Positions 24,211 to 26,792 of a stretch of 26,792 nucleotides of DNA are shown here, piece after piece. A program made the position numbers and the translations under genes. The notes under the pieces were generated by a model, which was not told the origin of the DNA, did no database searches, and saw only the letters and a program-made list of their open reading frames with translations. The stretch's first letter is position 1. Each line of letters starts with the position of its first letter. This stretch comes from Woeseiaceae bacterium (lineage in GTDB: Bacteria > Pseudomonadota > Gammaproteobacteria > Steroidobacterales > Woeseiaceae), in contig JALHUQ010000381.1 in NCBI GenBank assembly GCA_022866645.1, forward strand, positions 1 through 26,792. The letters are read 5' to 3'.

Positions 24211-25515
24211 TTAGTTCTCGTCCGACACGCTGATTTCGGCGCCGAATGCTGCCATGACGTCGCGAAATCCTGGAAATGACGTATCAACGGCTGCGACATC
24301 ATCGACAATCACTTCATCTGATGCGATGGTTCCGGCTAGCGCCAATGACATTGCGACACGGTGATCGCCACAACTCTGAACGATGCCACCACTAAAACGG
24401 CCGCCGTGAACGGTCGCTCCGTCGGGCGTTTCGTCAACTGAAATTCCAAGGATTCGCATACCGTCGGCCATGGCGGAGATACGGTCACTTTCCTTAACGC
24501 GCAGTTCGCCGATACCCGAAAACACTGTCTTGCCGAGCGCGGCCGCTGCTGCGACAAACAGGATCGGAAATTCGTCGATAGCGAGAGAAACCAGGGCCGG
24601 ATCTACAATGCCGCCGCGGAGTTTTGACGAGCGCACGCGAATGTCGGCGACGGGTTCCTCACCCAGCAGTTGCGTATTCTCGAGCGTGATATCCGCTCCC
24701 ATGCTCTGCAGAATATTGATAACGCCGGTTCGGGTCGGATTGACACCGACATTCTTGATTTGAATGTCTGCATTTTCGGCAAGCAATGCCGCAAGCATCA
24801 CAAAAGCGGCTGACGACAAGTCCGCGGGGACGCTCACAACGCAGCCACGTAATTGCTGGCCGCCCGTAATCGCGATCGTCCCACTATTAGTGACTACCGA
24901 CACACCCATGGAACCGAGCATCCGCTCCGTGTGATCCCGTGTCACCGCGGGTTCAGTCACACGGGTTGTCCCGTCGGCATACAGTCCGGCCAGCAACACG
25001 GCAGATTTGACCTGCGCACTGGCCATCGGCAGTTCGTAATCGATCGCCTGCAACTTATCCTGTCCCCGGATGATCAATGGCGGCTTGCCGTCGCGACTTT
25101 CGATCTTCGCACCCATGCTACTCAGCGGCTTGATGATCCGACCCATAGGACGTCCGCTAAGAGACTCGTCACCGATCAATACACTGTCGAAACCCTGTCC
25201 AGCCAAGAGCCCGGTCATGAGGCGCATCGCTGTCCCGGAATTACCAAGATCCAGGTCCGCATTGGCGCCCCGCAATCCATGTAATCCGACGCCTTCGATC
25301 GACATTTCAGTGGCACTTGCCTGCTGAATGTCGACGCCCATCGCCCTCATCGCCGCCAGAGTGGCCAGACAGTCCTCGCCCGCGAGGAACCCACTCACCT
25401 CGGTGCGACCTTCCGCGATACTGCCAAGCATCAAAGCCCGATGGGAAACGGATTTGTCACCAGGCACAGTGACTGAGGCATCGCGAACCTTTGATGGAGT
25501 TACCAGAAAGCGCAT
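24211..25515 (-). CDS. aroA: 3-phosphoshikimate 1-carboxyvinyltransferase (EPSP synthase), class II-like
   Basis: AroA joins shikimate-3-phosphate and phosphoenolpyruvate in the shikimate pathway. The 434 residues show PGDKSVSHRALMLG (18-31), LGNSGTAMRLM (90-100), RPMGRIIKPL, PMASAQVKSAVLLAGL (163-178), NPTRTG (259-264), catalytic D314 in IDEFP, and RVKESDR (339-345). Class I enzymes such as that of E. coli read LGNAGTAMRPL in the PEP/glyphosate loop. Here the proline is replaced by leucine and the surrounding motifs are those of class II enzymes of Bacillus type. The glycine that is alanine in the CP4 enzyme is retained. It starts 12 bases after the pheA stop codon and abuts cmk. Confidence 0.97.
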   Translation of the reverse strand: MRFLVTPSKVRDASVTVPGDKSVSHRALMLGSIAEGRTEVSGFLAGEDCLATLAAMRAMGVDIQQASATEMSIEGVGLHGLRGANADLDLGNSGTAMRLMTGLLAGQGFDSVLIGDESLSGRPMGRIIKPLSSMGAKIESRDGKPPLIIRGQDKLQAIDYELPMASAQVKSAVLLAGLYADGTTRVTEPAVTRDHTERMLGSMGVSVVTNSGTIAITGGQQLRGCVVSVPADLSSAAFVMLAALLAENADIQIKNVGVNPTRTGVINILQSMGADITLENTQLLGEEPVADIRVRSSKLRGGIVDPALVSLAIDEFPILFVAAAAALGKTVFSGIGELRVKESDRISAMADGMRILGISVDETPDGATVHGGRFSGGIVQSCGDHRVAMSLALAGTIASDEVIVDDVAAVDTSFPGFRDVMAAFGAEISVSDEN

Positions 25516-25527
25516 GAGAGTGATTTG

Positions 25528-26640
25528 TCAGCCGATAGCCTTGGGATACGCACCCAGCACCCTGAAGAGCGAACAGTTCTTCTCCAGATTCTCCAAGGCC
25601 TCACGCATCGGTGATTCTTCGGCGTGACCCTCAATATCGATGAAAAATACATAGTCCCAATTCTTGCGCCGCGATGGGCGGGATTCAATCCGCGTCATGT
25701 TCACGCCATGCTCTGCCAGGGGCTGCAGCAAGTGATGAAGTACACCCGCTCCGCCTGCGGTGTCGTTCGTCGATACCAGAATTGTTGTTTTGTCGACGCC
25801 GCTGGCAGACAACAGGGTTCGACCCACAACCAGGAACCGCGTCGCATTGTCCGGTCGGTCCTCGACGTTCTTGACCATGATCTCGAGTTCGTAGACATCG
25901 GCCGCCACTTCCGGCCCTATCGCCGCGGTACCATCCTCATCTCGAGCCCTGCGCGCCCCCGCCGCATTGCTCGACATGCCAATGAGTTCCACATGCGGGA
26001 GATACTCGCGCAGCCAGCCGCGACATTGCGCCAGGGATTGTTCGTGCGCGCAAATACGTTCGATATTGTCGAGCCCCTTCATCCTACCCATCAGGTGCTG
26101 TTCAATTTTGAGTTCGATTTCCCCTGCGATCTTCAGTGGCGACGTCAAAAACATATCGAGCGTGTTGTTAACTGAACCTTCAGTGGAATTTTCAATCGGA
26201 ACGACACCGAAATCGGCGGCGCCACATTCGACCTCCTGAAAGACCTCGTCGATAGAATGAAACGGCAGTGCGCGAACTGAATGCCCAAAATGCTTGAAAA
26301 CAGCAGTCTGTGTGAAGGTCCCCTCGGGCCCGAGAAATCCTACTTTCAGGGGTTCCTGCTGCGCCAGGCATGCGGACATTATCTCGCGGAAAAGTCGCAA
26401 CATCTCCGCGTCCCGCATTGGACCTTCGTTGCGAGCCAATACCCCTCTGAGAACTTCTGCTTCACGTTCGGGGCGGTAGTAATCGACAGCGGAAGCCAGT
26501 TTGCCCTTCGCAACTCCAACCTTCTGTGCCATGGTTGCGCGCTCGTTGATCAGCGCCTGGATGCGCTCATCGACGTCGTTGATGCGTTTGCGGATCTCCA
26601 AGAGATCCAGGGCCTTGATGTCTTTACTTGAGCCAGTCAT
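25528..26640 (-). CDS. pheA: Bifunctional chorismate mutase/prephenate dehydratase
   Basis: The 370-residue P-protein makes phenylpyruvate from chorismate. Residues about 10-95 are an AroQ-type chorismate mutase (LLEIRKRINDVDERIQALINER, then VDYYRPEREAEVL). Residues about 98-275 are prephenate dehydratase (VGFLGPEGTFTQTA, VVPIENSTEGSVN, and the catalytic TRF in NATRFLVVG). Residues about 285-362 are an ACT domain with the phenylalanine-binding ESRP motif (RIESRPSRRKNWDYVFFID), so feedback inhibition by phenylalanine is expected. It lies 37 bases after serA and 12 before aroA in one operon. In Pseudomonas serC precedes pheA and a hisC and tyrA-like gene follow; here no such genes are in view. 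Confidence 0.97.
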   Translation of the reverse strand: MTGSSKDIKALDLLEIRKRINDVDERIQALINERATMAQKVGVAKGKLASAVDYYRPEREAEVLRGVLARNEGPMRDAEMLRLFREIMSACLAQQEPLKVGFLGPEGTFTQTAVFKHFGHSVRALPFHSIDEVFQEVECGAADFGVVPIENSTEGSVNNTLDMFLTSPLKIAGEIELKIEQHLMGRMKGLDNIERICAHEQSLAQCRGWLREYLPHVELIGMSSNAAGARRARDEDGTAAIGPEVAADVYELEIMVKNVEDRPDNATRFLVVGRTLLSASGVDKTTILVSTNDTAGGAGVLHHLLQPLAEHGVNMTRIESRPSRRKNWDYVFFIDIEGHAEESPMREALENLEKNCSLFRVLGAYPKAIG

Positions 26641-26677
26641 ACCAAACCCGTACCGAAAACCTAATGGAATCCTGAGC

Positions 26678-26792
26678 TTATACAGGCTTACCGAGATTTC
26701 GCAACGTCAGAATGCCGTCAATCGCGCGTATGGCATCCAGCAGCTCCTGCGACGGTGCCGCGTTGACGTCCACGATTGTGTACGCGAGTCCA
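26678..26792 (-). CDS. serA: 3' end of a probable phosphoglycerate dehydrogenase (ACT domain)
   Basis: The last 37 codons of a minus-strand gene run in from the window edge and stop at 26678-26680. The peptide reads GLAYTIVDVNAAPSQELLDA, then IRAIDGILTLRNL and a short tail. This matches the final beta-alpha-beta of the serine-binding ACT domain in SerA, where the family ends with a DAIRAIDGTI-like helix and a short strand. The enzyme would oxidise 3-phosphoglycerate, the first step of serine synthesis. With so little sequence, another ACT-domain protein remains possible, but placement before pheA-aroA favours SerA. Confidence 0.7.
   Translation of the reverse strand, partial: GLAYTIVDVNAAPSQELLDAIRAIDGILTLRNLGKPV

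Overview
This window looks like a piece of a gammaproteobacterial chromosome. The genes are densely packed, the GC content is moderate, and the gene order is infC-rpmI-rplT-pheS-pheT-ihfA-merR on one side and pheA-aroA-cmk-rpsA-ihfB-lapA-lapB on the other. The cyclophilin gene ends in what looks like a GlyGly-CTERM sorting tail, a signal known mainly from Gammaproteobacteria. The genus cannot be fixed from sequence alone. An uncultured or marine lineage outside the enterics is my inference.

Layout. Positions 1-640 hold the start of a PLP-dependent threonine/serine dehydratase (minus, cut by the window edge). It is divergent from a 412-residue soluble protein at 759-1997 that combines a possible helix-turn-helix with a class III nucleotidyl-cyclase-like domain. 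Then, on the minus strand from 7467 down to 2033, comes the translation cluster infC-rpmI-rplT-pheS-pheT-ihfA-merR followed by tRNA-Pro(GGG). infC very probably starts at a rare AUC codon. A tRNA-Val(GAC) with its own promoter and uvrB lie upstream. An aspartate-type aminotransferase and tRNA-Asn(GTT) run on the plus strand from 9847 to 11174 and end at a clear terminator.

Positions 11237-18200 are the accessory part: an RND efflux pump with its membrane-fusion subunit, an exported cyclophilin and an exported M20 peptidase. Next to them is a roughly 240-base gap that may hold the decayed remains of a small membrane-protein gene. From 18449 to the end everything reads leftward: serA (3' end only), pheA, aroA, cmk and rpsA, then a terminator hairpin, then ihfB, lapA, lapB, comEA-like and galU.

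How the genes fit together. The right block joins serine and aromatic amino-acid synthesis (SerA, PheA, AroA) to CMP kinase and ribosomal protein S1, then to IHF-beta and the LapA/LapB regulators of lipopolysaccharide synthesis. GalU supplies UDP-glucose for envelope sugars. The left block makes IF3, L35, L20 and the two-subunit phenylalanyl-tRNA synthetase together with IHF-alpha. Both IHF subunits are therefore encoded within one 26-kb window. No insertion sequence, CRISPR array, prophage or rRNA gene was seen. Most of the window is housekeeping. The least ordinary items are the cyclase-like protein, the cyclophilin tail, the RND subunit lacking the usual TM10 lysine, and the RNA-level signals around infC, rpmI and rpsA.
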